Assembly: GCA_020632715.1 (NCBI GenBank)
Contig: JACKFA010000003.1
Location: 248,001-312,000, forward strand
From: Deltaproteobacteria bacterium
GTDB taxonomy: Bacteria > Myxococcota_A > UBA9042 > PHBI01
Direction: 5' to 3'
Length of the DNA stretch: 64,000 bases
Shown: positions 1 to 7,560 of the stretch, piece by piece
How the letters are laid out: each line of letters starts with the position of its first letter
Numbering within the stretch: the stretch's first letter is position 1
Program-made: the position numbers and the translations under genes
The notes under the pieces: model-generated
What the model was told of the DNA's origin: nothing
The model's database searches: none
What the model saw: the letters and a program-made list of their open reading frames with translations, nothing else

Positions 1-619
1 CCGCGAGCGCCGCCACCCAGCGCTCGCAGTCGTCCATGATCGCCTCGTAGCCGGAGAACGGCCGGTACCACTCGATCATCGTGAACTCGGCGCGGTGGTG
101 GCGACCCCGCTCCCCCTCGCGGAACACCTTGCCGACGTTGAAGATCGCTGGCGCGCCCGCCGCGAGCAGGCGCTTCATGTGGTGCTCGGGCGACGTGATG
201 AGCCACCGGACGGCGCGATCCTCGCCCGGCCCCTCGGCGAGCTCGACCCGCACGGGGTCGAGGTGGACCTCCGTCCCCGCCGACGGCACGAGGAGCGGCG
301 TCTCGACCTCGAGGAAGCCGTCCGCGCGGAAGTGGGTGCGCGTCGCCGCGAGCAGCTCCGCGCGCCGCCGCAGGAGCTCCCACCGGCGCGGCGCCGCGAG
401 GCGCGCGGCGTCGGACCCGGGCGCCGGGAACTCGCCCGTCGGGTGCCGCCAGACCACCTCCAGCGCGACGACGCCGCCAGGCCCAGCGCGGCCGACGACC
501 AGATCGCCGGGGCGCGCGGCCCCGGGATCCATCTCCATGAACGCGACGACGCCGCCGGGGCGGAGGAGCGTGACGCCGCCGTCGGCGACGCTCAGGACCC
601 GCCCGTGAACGTCATTCAC
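1..619 (-). CDS. epmA: EF-P lysine ligase EpmA (GenX/PoxA type), C-terminus beyond window
   Basis: Class II lysyl-tRNA-synthetase-like enzyme that attaches (R)-beta-lysine to the conserved lysine of elongation factor P. About 206 codons are present; the rest lies left of position 1. The N-terminus has an aminoacylation-type segment FLEVETPLL, then TSPEHHMKRLL and the motif-2 stretch FREGERGRHHRAEFTMIEWY, the hallmark of EpmA. There is no room for the anticodon-binding domain that normally precedes the catalytic core in LysS, which separates it from the true lysS at 12.8-14.3 kb. Start is the GTG at 619, with GGGGGA just upstream; the other frames stop at once. It lies 22 bp downstream of efp on the same strand, so writer and substrate are probably co-transcribed. 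Confidence 0.88.
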   Translation of the reverse strand, partial: MNDVHGRVLSVADGGVTLLRPGGVVAFMEMDPGAARPGDLVVGRAGPGGVVALEVVWRHPTGEFPAPGSDAARLAAPRRWELLRRRAELLAATRTHFRADGFLEVETPLLVPSAGTEVHLDPVRVELAEGPGEDRAVRWLITSPEHHMKRLLAAGAPAIFNVGKVFREGERGRHHRAEFTMIEWYRPFSGYEAIMDDCERWVAALA

Positions 620-641
620 TCGCGTCCCCCGCGACGCAGGA

Positions 642-1205
642 TCACTTCGAGACGCGGCCGCAGTACTCGCCGGTGCGCGTGTCGATCTTGATGGTCGTGC
701 CGTTCTCGACGAAGAGCGGCACGAGCACCGTGGCGCCGGTCGACACGGTCGCGGACTTCATCGCGTTGTTCGCGGTGTCGCCCTTCACGGCCGGCTCGCA
801 GTACGTGATCTCGAGCTCGACGTAGTTCGGCAGATCGATGGAGATCGGGCGACCCTCGTAGAAGAGGATGTCGCAGGGCATGTTGTCCTGGAGCCAGTTC
901 ACGGAGTCGCCGAGCGCGGTCTCGCCGACCGGGTGCTGCTCGAAGCTCTCCGAGTCCATGAAGTAGTAGTGCTCGCCGTCATTGTACATGTACGTGACGT
1001 TGCGATTCTCGATGTCGACCGGCTCGAAGGTCTCACCCGTCCGGAAGTTGCGCTCGATGACCTGCCCCGTGAGCAGGTTCTTCAGCTTCGTGCGCGTGAA
1101 GGCGGTGCCCTTCCCCGGCTTCACGAAGAGGAACTCGACGACGTTCCAGGGCGCGCCGTCCATCTTGAACTTGAGGCCCTTCTTGATGTCCGAGGTCTGG
1201 TACAT
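642..1205 (-). CDS. efp: Translation elongation factor P
   Basis: 187-residue EF-P, full family length, with the KOW-like domain followed by two OB folds. It binds ribosomes stalled on polyproline and helps form the peptide bond. The modification loop reads VKPGKGTAF, and Lys32 corresponds to the E. coli Lys34 that EpmA modifies; the gene next door encodes an EpmA homologue, so beta-lysylation is the likely modification. The ATG at 1205 has GAGGAAGAG upstream. The reading frame runs on well upstream of this ATG without any EF-P homology, so that part is not coding. It is transcribed away from the helicase gene that starts at 1344. Confidence 0.95.
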   Translation of the reverse strand: MYQTSDIKKGLKFKMDGAPWNVVEFLFVKPGKGTAFTRTKLKNLLTGQVIERNFRTGETFEPVDIENRNVTYMYNDGEHYYFMDSESFEQHPVGETALGDSVNWLQDNMPCDILFYEGRPISIDLPNYVELEITYCEPAVKGDTANNAMKSATVSTGATVLVPLFVENGTTIKIDTRTGEYCGRVSK

Positions 1206-1343
1206 GCTCTTCCTCGCCCGTTTGGCGTGTCTCTGCCCGCGGTCCCGTTCGTTCGCCAGCGGGGGCGGGGGAGGCGTCCCCCGGCGGGCGCTCCCATAGC
1301 ACGGCGTCAAGCGCCGCCTCAAGCCCGAGTGAGGGAGGACCCT

Positions 1344-3293
1344 GTGACCGACGCGCGCGAGACCCTGACCACGCTCATCGCCCTCTGGGAGCGGGAGCGA
1401 CGCGCCGCCCGCGAGCGCTTCGCCGCCGAGCGCGCCGAGCTCTCCGTCGCCGAGCGGGTCGCGCGCGGGACGCTCCTCGTCGACCTCGCGATCGACGAGG
1501 CCGAGCCGACCGCCGGCGGGCGCCTCCGCCTCTGGCTCGGCCGCCGCGACGGCGCCGCCATCGACCGCCAGGGGCTCCGGCTCGGCACCGGCGACCCGGC
1601 GCGCCTCCACTTCAAGGACCCGGGCGACGACGACGCCCTCTCCTGCGTCGTCGGCCGCTTCGCGCGCGGGCGCGTCGCCGTCGTCGTGGACAGCGACGTC
1701 CCCGACCGCTACGAGTCCGGCGGCTTCCGCCTCGCCGCCGAGGCGCCCGAGGTCACCTTCGACCGCGGCGCGGCCGCCCTCCGCGCGACCCTCGACGCCC
1801 CGCGCGAGAGCGATCTGGGCGTCCTCCGCGAGACGATCTACGGGCGCCGCCCGGTGAGCCGCCGCGACCGCCGCGTCGAGCGCTTCTTCGACCCGGATCT
1901 GAACGCGGCGCAGGAGGACGCCGTCCGCCACGCGCTCACCGCCGAGCCCGTGGCGCTCGTGCACGGCCCGCCCGGGACCGGGAAGACCCGAACCCTCGTC
2001 GAGGTCGTCCGGCAGCACGTCGCCCTCGGGGAGCGCGTCCTCGTGACCGCCGCGAGCCACGTCGCGGTCGACAACCTCGTCGAGCGCCTCGCCGCGACCG
2101 AGGTCAGCGTGGTCCGCCTCGGCCACCCGGCGCGCGTGATGCCGTCGGTCGAGGCGCTGACGCTCGACGCGCTCGTCGACGCGTCGGAGGCGGCCGCCCT
2201 CGCGAAGCGCTGGGGCGCCGAGGCGCGCGACATCCGGAAGCGCGTGTACGCCCAGAGCGAGCGCGGGACGCTCCGCGGCCGCGAGAAGTGGGAGCAGCTC
2301 CAGGAGGCGCGGCGCCTCGAGGACGACGCGCGCCACCACCTCCGGCGCTCCGCGCAGGCCATCCTCGCGCGGCACCAGGTCATCGCGACGACCGCGGCGG
2401 GGGCGACATCGCACGCCCTCCAGGGCGCAGGCGAGCTCGACTGCGTCGTGCTCGACGAGGCGACGCAGGCCCCCGACCCCATGGCGCTCGTGGCCCTCGC
2501 GAACGCGCGCCGCGCCGTGCTCGCGGGCGATCCATGCCAGCTCCCGCCGACCGTCATCGACCGCGAGGCCGAGCGCGGCGGGCTCGGGACCACGATCTTC
2601 GACCGCCTGATGGCGCGCGGCGACGACGACGTCCTCCGCCTCCTGACCGTGCAGCACCGGATGCACGCGGCGCTCATGGCCTTCCCGTCGGCGATGCTCT
2701 ATGGGGGCCGCCTCGTCGCCGCCCCCCACGTCGCCGCGCACCGCCTCGAGGAGCTCGCCGGGGTGGCCGCGGATCTGTTGCGGCCGGGCCCGCTCGCGGT
2801 CGTCGACACGGCGGGGAAGGGCTTCGCCGAGGCCCTCGTGGGCGACGACAAGTCCACCTCGAACCCCGATCAGGCCGACCGCGTCGCGGCCGAGGTGCGG
2901 CGCCTCCTCGGGCGCGGGCTCGCGGCCAGCGACTGCGCGGTCATCACCCCTTACGACGCGCAGGCGCGGGCGCTCCGCGAGCGCCTCGCCGCCGAGCTCG
3001 CCCGCGGGCTCGAGATCGGCACCGTCGACGGCTTCCAGGGCCGTGAGAAGGAGGCGATCGTCGTGGACCTCGTGCGGTCGAACGACGCGGGACAGATCGG
3101 CTTCCTCGCGGACGTCCGCCGGATGAACGTGGCGCTCACGCGCGCGCGGCGTTTCCTGCTCGTCGTCGGCGACAGCGCGACGCTCGGCGGGAACGACTTC
3201 TACGCCGCCTTCTTCGCGGGCGCCGAGGAGCTCGATGGCGCCTATCTCTCGGCCTGGGCGGACGACGCGCCGCCCTTCGACGACGTCGGGTGA
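1344..3293 (+). CDS. Superfamily 1B DNA/RNA helicase, IGHMBP2/UPF1-like
   Basis: 649-residue ATPase of the UPF1/SMUBP-2 type. Visible motifs: Walker A GPPGTGKT near residue 208; the Walker B/DEAD-equivalent VVLDEATQ near 371; motif III with AGDPCQLPPT; and the C-terminal VALTRARRFLLVVGD of motif VI. The first ~150 residues resemble the beta-barrel domain 1B that UPF1-like enzymes place before the core. These enzymes unwind nucleic acid 5' to 3'; the cellular role of the bacterial members is poorly defined. Start chosen as GTG 1344 because GGAGGA lies just upstream and because the open frame further upstream runs antisense through efp. Divergent from efp. Confidence 0.85.
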   Translation: MTDARETLTTLIALWERERRAARERFAAERAELSVAERVARGTLLVDLAIDEAEPTAGGRLRLWLGRRDGAAIDRQGLRLGTGDPARLHFKDPGDDDALSCVVGRFARGRVAVVVDSDVPDRYESGGFRLAAEAPEVTFDRGAAALRATLDAPRESDLGVLRETIYGRRPVSRRDRRVERFFDPDLNAAQEDAVRHALTAEPVALVHGPPGTGKTRTLVEVVRQHVALGERVLVTAASHVAVDNLVERLAATEVSVVRLGHPARVMPSVEALTLDALVDASEAAALAKRWGAEARDIRKRVYAQSERGTLRGREKWEQLQEARRLEDDARHHLRRSAQAILARHQVIATTAAGATSHALQGAGELDCVVLDEATQAPDPMALVALANARRAVLAGDPCQLPPTVIDREAERGGLGTTIFDRLMARGDDDVLRLLTVQHRMHAALMAFPSAMLYGGRLVAAPHVAAHRLEELAGVAADLLRPGPLAVVDTAGKGFAEALVGDDKSTSNPDQADRVAAEVRRLLGRGLAASDCAVITPYDAQARALRERLAAELARGLEIGTVDGFQGREKEAIVVDLVRSNDAGQIGFLADVRRMNVALTRARRFLLVVGDSATLGGNDFYAAFFAGAEELDGAYLSAWADDAPPFDDVG

Positions 3294-3341
3294 GCCACCA
3301 AGCGCTGCGCGTCCGCGGGGCGATCTCGGCGTGGGCGTGAT

Positions 3342-3371
3342 CCCGGCCTGATCTCCGGCCGGCGGGCCGGG
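3342..3371 (+). terminator. GC-rich hairpin after the helicase gene
   Basis: Seven-base arms CCCGGCC (3342-3348) and GGCCGGG (3365-3371) enclose a 16-nt loop, about 50 bp after the helicase stop. There is no U tract, so intrinsic termination is only a possibility. Confidence 0.3.
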
Positions 3372-3471
3372 CTCGCTCGTCGGCCCCGATTAGCGCGCCC
3401 ACGACCCCGTCCTACGCGCGGAAGAGCTTGGCTTTCAAGCAGTTGGGTCGCGCGTTCTGACCGGTGGGCGG

Positions 3472-3500
3472 TTGACGCGCGGAGCGACGCATCGCATAAC
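3472..3500 (+). promoter_or_regulatory. Sigma70-type promoter for the HU/IHF gene
   Basis: TTGACG at 3472-3477 and CATAAC at 3495-3500 with an exact 17-bp spacer, 37 bp before the HU/IHF start codon. This is one of the clearest consensus-like promoters in the window. It implies a short untranslated leader holding the AGGGAGG ribosome-binding site. Confidence 0.6.
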
Positions 3501-3537
3501 GAAGGCCTCGCGCGTCGTGTCCAGGGAGGTCGCGCCG

Positions 3538-3831
3538 ATGACGAAGTCCCAGCTCATCGATGCCATCGTTGCGGCCCACAGCTTCCCCCGGAAGGCCGTC
3601 GAGACCGCCGTGAACACGGTCTTCGACAGCATGGTCGAGGCGCTCCAGAAGGAAGAGCGGATCGAGATCCGCGGCTTCGGGAACTTCACCGTGCGGAAGT
3701 ACAAGGCCTACACCGGGCGGAACCCGAAGACCGGCGACTCCGTCGACGTGCCCGAGAAGAGCATGCCGTTCTTCAAGGTCGGCAAGGACCTGCGCGAGCG
3801 CATCAACAACGGCGTCGACCCGGACGCCTGA
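3538..3831 (+). CDS. HU/IHF-family nucleoid protein
   Basis: 97-residue histone-like DNA-bending protein. The N-terminus MTKSQLIDAIV, the central IEIRGFGNF and the beta-arm sequence TGRNPKTGD with the intercalating proline are diagnostic. The tail PFFKVGKDLRERIN resembles IHF-beta slightly more than HU, but a single copy cannot be assigned safely to hup or ihfB. ATG 3538 was chosen because it follows AGGGAGG at the right distance and begins the family homology; an in-frame GTG upstream overlaps the promoter. Monocistronic. Confidence 0.93.
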   Translation: MTKSQLIDAIVAAHSFPRKAVETAVNTVFDSMVEALQKEERIEIRGFGNFTVRKYKAYTGRNPKTGDSVDVPEKSMPFFKVGKDLRERINNGVDPDA

Positions 3832-3892
3832 GCCGCCGCGCGACGGGGCGCTCGGGCCTCGCGCGCGCCGCGCCGAGGCCCTCGGGTCGTCG

Positions 3893-5176
3893 TCACGCGA
3901 TCGTGGCGATCCCGTCGTGGTGCTTCTTCGTCCGCGCCCAGCGGTCGAGCCCGACGACGATCACCGCGCCGACGACGAGCGCGATGAGCGTCGCCGCGAC
4001 CGTGCCGTCGAAGCCGCTCGGGAGCGACGGGTGCGCGACGCCGTCGGCGTCGAGCGTCTCGAACGGCCAGAGCTTCCGCACCGACCCGATCATGATGCCG
4101 ATGAGCGCGGCGATCGTCGTGTCGTGGTAGCGCGCGAGCAGCCACGAGAGGAAGCGCGAGAACGAGAGGATCCCGATGACGACGGCGGCGAGGAAGACGC
4201 CGACCACGACCATCGCGCCCCCGTCGCGCTCGTAGAGGACGAGGCGCAGGTTGAAGAGGATGTAGTGGTACATCCCGAGCATCAGGAGCAGGAAGGCGCC
4301 CGAGATCCCGGGCAGCACCATGGCGCTGATGGCGATGACGCCCGCGACGAAGACGAACCAGAGCGCCGGGTCCGAGCCGCCCTCGGTGGCGGCCGCCTGC
4401 CTCACGGTCGTGCCCTCGGGGAGCCCGCGCACGGCGGCGATCTGCCCGGCGTCGAGGTTCCCGACCTTCCCGGCGAGGCGCGCCAGGACCGGCACCTCGA
4501 CCGTGGTCTGCCCCGCGGCCACCTCGATGGGCTTCGCCGGCAGGAAGCCGACCTCGCGCTTGTCGTGCTCACCGCCGTAGCGCTGCGTCAGGAAGACGAC
4601 CTTCTCCTCGGCGGCCGTGAGCGTCATCGCCTCGGCGGCCGGGGCGGGGAGCTCGACGGTGACGACGCCGCGCGCGCTCTGGCTCTGGTCGAGGGGGAGA
4701 CCGACGACGAAGAACGTCGCGACCGCGCCGAGGACGAGCGCCACCATCTGCGGCGCCTGCCGCTTCTTCATCATGCGCCACGGCACCATGACCGACGCGA
4801 GCACGAGCCCGAGGAAGAAGCCGTGCATCTGCGAGGGGTAGGTCGCGAGCAGGTCCGGGATGACCTTCGCGCCGACGGCGAGGGCGAGGGCGATGCCGAC
4901 GACGAGGGAGCCCAGGAAGAGCACGTTCTTCGCGTGCACGTCGACCGGCGCGTCCCCGAGGGCCGCCGGATCCTTCAGGCCCGCCCAGAGGCGCCGCCAG
5001 AAGGCGCGCGTGAAGACCGCCTTCACGAGCCCGAGCCCGACGGCGCTGATGGCGCCGATGAAGCGCTCGTAGATGCCGAGCACGAGGGCGATGGTGCCGC
5101 CGGACACGCCGGGGATGGCGTCCGCGGTGCCCATGCAGATCCCGCGCAACGAGTTCACAAGCCAGCTGACCATCAT
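3893..5176 (-). CDS. DUF368 membrane protein (PopT-like undecaprenyl-phosphate carrier) with large loop
   Basis: 427-residue polytopic membrane protein of the DUF368/PopT family, whose members recycle undecaprenyl phosphate across the cytoplasmic membrane. The N-terminal signature GICMGTADAIPGVSGGT (about residues 12-28) and its internal echo AMVLPGISGAFLL (about 285-297) are the two inverted re-entrant motifs of the fold. Residues about 165-270 are a hydrophilic insertion that typical ~300-residue members lack. Two adjacent ATGs (5176, 5173) follow GGAG; the second has better spacing. An upstream TTG at 5278 would add 34 low-complexity residues and is unlikely. It converges on the HU/IHF gene with about 60 bp between the stops. 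Confidence 0.85.
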   Translation of the reverse strand: MMVSWLVNSLRGICMGTADAIPGVSGGTIALVLGIYERFIGAISAVGLGLVKAVFTRAFWRRLWAGLKDPAALGDAPVDVHAKNVLFLGSLVVGIALALAVGAKVIPDLLATYPSQMHGFFLGLVLASVMVPWRMMKKRQAPQMVALVLGAVATFFVVGLPLDQSQSARGVVTVELPAPAAEAMTLTAAEEKVVFLTQRYGGEHDKREVGFLPAKPIEVAAGQTTVEVPVLARLAGKVGNLDAGQIAAVRGLPEGTTVRQAAATEGGSDPALWFVFVAGVIAISAMVLPGISGAFLLLMLGMYHYILFNLRLVLYERDGGAMVVVGVFLAAVVIGILSFSRFLSWLLARYHDTTIAALIGIMIGSVRKLWPFETLDADGVAHPSLPSGFDGTVAATLIALVVGAVIVVGLDRWARTKKHHDGIATIA

Positions 5177-5389
5177 CTCTCCGGGAGCGTCGTGACCGGG
5201 CAGGCCGGGGGCGGCGCGCGGGAGGCGACGGCGTGGGGCCGAGGCGCGCCCGCCGCGCGGGTCGTGGGGGTGTAGCAATCCCCGCGGCTCGCTGCAATGC
5301 CTTGCGGCGGGGAGCCGAGGTGCCTAATCCTTGCCTTCCGTGGTCGGGCCGCCGGGCCCGCCGAATCGCCGAACCAAGTCGAGCTCGCC

Positions 5390-5941
5390 GTGGCACTCCT
5401 CCTCCTCGTCGCCTTCATCGCCGTCCCGATCGTCGAGATCATGCTGCTCATCAAGGTGGGCGGCTTGCTCGGCACCTGGCCGGTCATCGCGCTCTGCATC
5501 GGCACGGGCGTCCTCGGCGCCTGGCTCGCGAAGTCGCAGGGCGGCGCGACCTACCGCGCGATGGTGGCGCGGGTCCACCGCGGCGAGGTGCCGGCGGGCG
5601 AGCTCGTCGACATGATGCTGCTCATGATGTCCGGCGCGCTCTTGATGACGCCGGGCTTCGTGACCGACGGCGTCGGCTTCCTGCTGCTCGTGCCGGCCTT
5701 CCGGAAGGCGCTCCGCGGCTTCGCGTGGGAGAAGATGAAGAGCCGCGCGACGTTCGGCTTCTACGACGGCCGCGGGCCGCGCGACCCGTTCGGTGGCTTC
5801 GGCGGCGCGCCGCCGCGCTCGCCCTGGTCCGACCGCGAGCCGCCCGTCCGCGAAGACCAGCCCGACGTCGAGGTCCTACCGCCCGGCCGCGCGCCCGAGC
5901 CGCCGCGGCCACCGCGCCCGCGCGTCATCGACGTCGACTGA
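5390..5941 (+). CDS. fxsA: FxsA family membrane protein
   Basis: 183-residue FxsA-type cytoplasmic membrane protein. In E. coli, FxsA overproduction relieves phage T7 exclusion by the F plasmid; its normal role is unknown. Seen: a first membrane segment running into VEIMLLIKVGG, then IGTGVLGAWLAKSQG, and a third hydrophobic stretch ending LMTPGFVTDGVGFLLLVP, the family signature. The C-terminal ~65 residues are a Gly/Pro/Arg-rich soluble tail. GTG 5390 was chosen because FxsA proteins start right at the first membrane helix; an ATG at 5297 would add 31 polar residues. No strong ribosome-binding site is visible at either. Confidence 0.85.
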   Translation: MALLLLVAFIAVPIVEIMLLIKVGGLLGTWPVIALCIGTGVLGAWLAKSQGGATYRAMVARVHRGEVPAGELVDMMLLMMSGALLMTPGFVTDGVGFLLLVPAFRKALRGFAWEKMKSRATFGFYDGRGPRDPFGGFGGAPPRSPWSDREPPVREDQPDVEVLPPGRAPEPPRPPRPRVIDVD

Positions 5942-5971
5942 CGACGCCGCGCCGAGGTCGGCGGTGCGTGG

Positions 5972-6796
5972 TCAGTGGAGCAGGTCGTCGTCGTCGCGCC
6001 CGCCGCGGATGACGCGGAAGTCGTTCGGGTTCCGCCACCCGCCGCGGCCACCGCCCTTCGGCGGCTTCTTGCCGCCGCCGCCGAGCTTCTTCTTCGTCCA
6101 GAGGCGGAAGCGCCCCCACGCGACCGCCGGGCGCCAGTTGCCCGTGATGAGGAGCCAGCCGCCGAGCGCGCCGCCGAGGTGGGTCTGCACGGCGACGCCG
6201 CCGTCGCCCGGGGAGCTCGCGAGGAACATGGCGAGGTCGATGCCGAGCGAGATCCAGATGAGCCAGCGCCCCTTCACGGGGAGGACGAACATCAGGAGGA
6301 TCTCGCTCTGTGGGAGGAGGATCGAGTACGCGGCGATGATCGCCAGGATCGACCCCGACGCGCCGAGGACGGGCGCCGAGAACCAGGCGGGCACGAGGAG
6401 GCCGGCGAGCACGGTGAACACGCCGCCGATGACCCCGGAGAGGATGAAGAACTTGAGGAAGGTGCGGCCGCCCCAGCGGCCCTCGAGGATGGGGCCGAGG
6501 AAGTAGAGCCCGAGCAGGTTGAACGCGACGTGCGAGAAGCTCGCGTGGAGCCACATGTACGTGAACGGCGTCCACAGCGCGTAGCGGTCGGTGACGTTGT
6601 CGGGGCTGACCCAGAGCCACTCGCTGATGAGGTGGGCGAGGGCGCGGTTGTCGAGGAAGTTCACGAGGAACGCGTTCACGAGCCAGATGGCCCCGATCAC
6701 GATCATGAGCCGCAGGACCACCGGCGTCGGGCGCGGCAGGCCGATCCCGCCCATCCCGCCGCCGCCGCCGTACCCCCGCGCTGGTCGCCTCGTCAT
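5972..6796 (-). CDS. Rhomboid-family intramembrane serine protease
   Basis: 274-residue six-helix membrane protein. The catalytic dyad is visible: Ser in GASGSILAI and His in QTHLGGALGGW; HASFSHVAFNLLGLY carries the helix-2 His/Asn residues of the family. Such proteases cut substrate helices within or near the cytoplasmic membrane; no substrate is evident here. After the last helix comes a ~65-residue Gly/Lys/Arg-rich cytoplasmic tail ending in an acidic DDDDLLH. ATG 6796 is preceded by GGAGGCGAC. The gene converges on fxsA with about 30 bp between their stops. Confidence 0.9.
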   Translation of the reverse strand: MTRRPARGYGGGGGMGGIGLPRPTPVVLRLMIVIGAIWLVNAFLVNFLDNRALAHLISEWLWVSPDNVTDRYALWTPFTYMWLHASFSHVAFNLLGLYFLGPILEGRWGGRTFLKFFILSGVIGGVFTVLAGLLVPAWFSAPVLGASGSILAIIAAYSILLPQSEILLMFVLPVKGRWLIWISLGIDLAMFLASSPGDGGVAVQTHLGGALGGWLLITGNWRPAVAWGRFRLWTKKKLGGGGKKPPKGGGRGGWRNPNDFRVIRGGRDDDDLLH

Positions 6797-6878
6797 GTCG
6801 CCTCCGTCCGGTTCTCTCGTCGAGCCGACTTAGTCTAAGCCCCGACTCCGCCGCGTGACAGGGGGATCCCCGAAACGG

Positions 6879-6920
6879 CGACGCCCCGCGGCACCTCCGG
6901 AGAGGCGGGGCGGGGCGTCG
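6879..6920 (-). terminator. Hairpin terminator after the lysS-lol-bam-skp operon
   Basis: Perfect 11-bp arms CGACGCCCCGC (6879-6889) and GCGGGGCGTCG (6910-6920) lie 24 bp past the skp stop. On the minus strand the stem is followed by CCGTTTCG, a weak T run. The 20-nt loop can itself fold. It also faces the rhomboid start, so it may insulate that gene. Confidence 0.6.
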
Positions 6921-6943
6921 GGTCGGCGCGAGCCGCGGCGCGG

Positions 6944-7459
6944 CTACTTGGCGTCGAGCTTCTTGATGACCGCCTCGGTGATGTCGTGGTCCTTCTTGGA
7001 CCAGAGGACGCCCTGCTGGCTGCGGTTCACGATCATGTCGTAGCCGCCCTCCTCGGCCATCTTGGTGAGGACCTCCTCGAGGTCCTTCAAGATGGGCTTC
7101 ATGAGCTCCTGCTCCTTCTTCGCGAGGTCCTGCTGGTTCTTCAGGTACGCCTCCTGGAGCGCCATCAGGCCCTCCTGGTAGGTGCGGAGCATCTCCTTCT
7201 TCTTGTCGTCGGTCAGCATCGAGCTCGGGTTCTCGAGCTTGCCCTTCAGGTCGAGCAGCTCCTTCTGCTTCTCGTCGAGCTCCTTCTGCTTCTTGTCGAA
7301 CAGCTTCTTGAGCTTGTCCTTCGCGGCCGTGCCGGCCTTCGACTTGAGGATCACGTACTCGACGTCGACGACACCGATCTTCAGGTCGGCGGCCGACGCG
7401 GCGCCGACGAACGTGACGAGGAAGGTCAGCGCGAGGACGGTGATGAGCGCTCTGCGCAC
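6944..7459 (-). CDS. skp: OmpH/Skp-family periplasmic chaperone
   Basis: 171-residue exported protein: signal peptide of about 25 residues ending in GAASA, a short strand KIGVVDVEYV, then a long charged coiled-coil rich in Lys/Glu/Leu (about residues 45-125) and a C-terminal strand region. This is the jellyfish-like trimeric holdase that carries unfolded outer-membrane proteins to BamA. GTG 7459 is chosen because AGGAGA lies 7 bp upstream and the signal peptide begins there; the open frame continues far upstream only as antisense-like sequence inside bamA. It is last in the operon, 101 bp after bamA. Confidence 0.88.
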   Translation of the reverse strand: MRRALITVLALTFLVTFVGAASAADLKIGVVDVEYVILKSKAGTAAKDKLKKLFDKKQKELDEKQKELLDLKGKLENPSSMLTDDKKKEMLRTYQEGLMALQEAYLKNQQDLAKKEQELMKPILKDLEEVLTKMAEEGGYDMIVNRSQQGVLWSKKDHDITEAVIKKLDAK

Positions 7460-7560
7460 GGCGGTTCTCCTGAAAACTGGCGAGGTATCGCGGGGTCGTG
7501 GATCTAGCGTCCGTCGGACGCGGGTGTCAACCATGCCCTGACGGGGCGCATTCCGGCGTC

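Noticed and set aside
81..691. Long plus-strand open frames opposite epmA
   Set aside because: Pro/Arg/Ala-rich shadow translations of a minus-strand gene in GC-rich DNA, with no homology.
3917..5275. 452-codon plus-strand open frame opposite the DUF368 gene
   Set aside because: His/Asp/Arg-rich antisense of a clear membrane protein; no ribosome site or homology.
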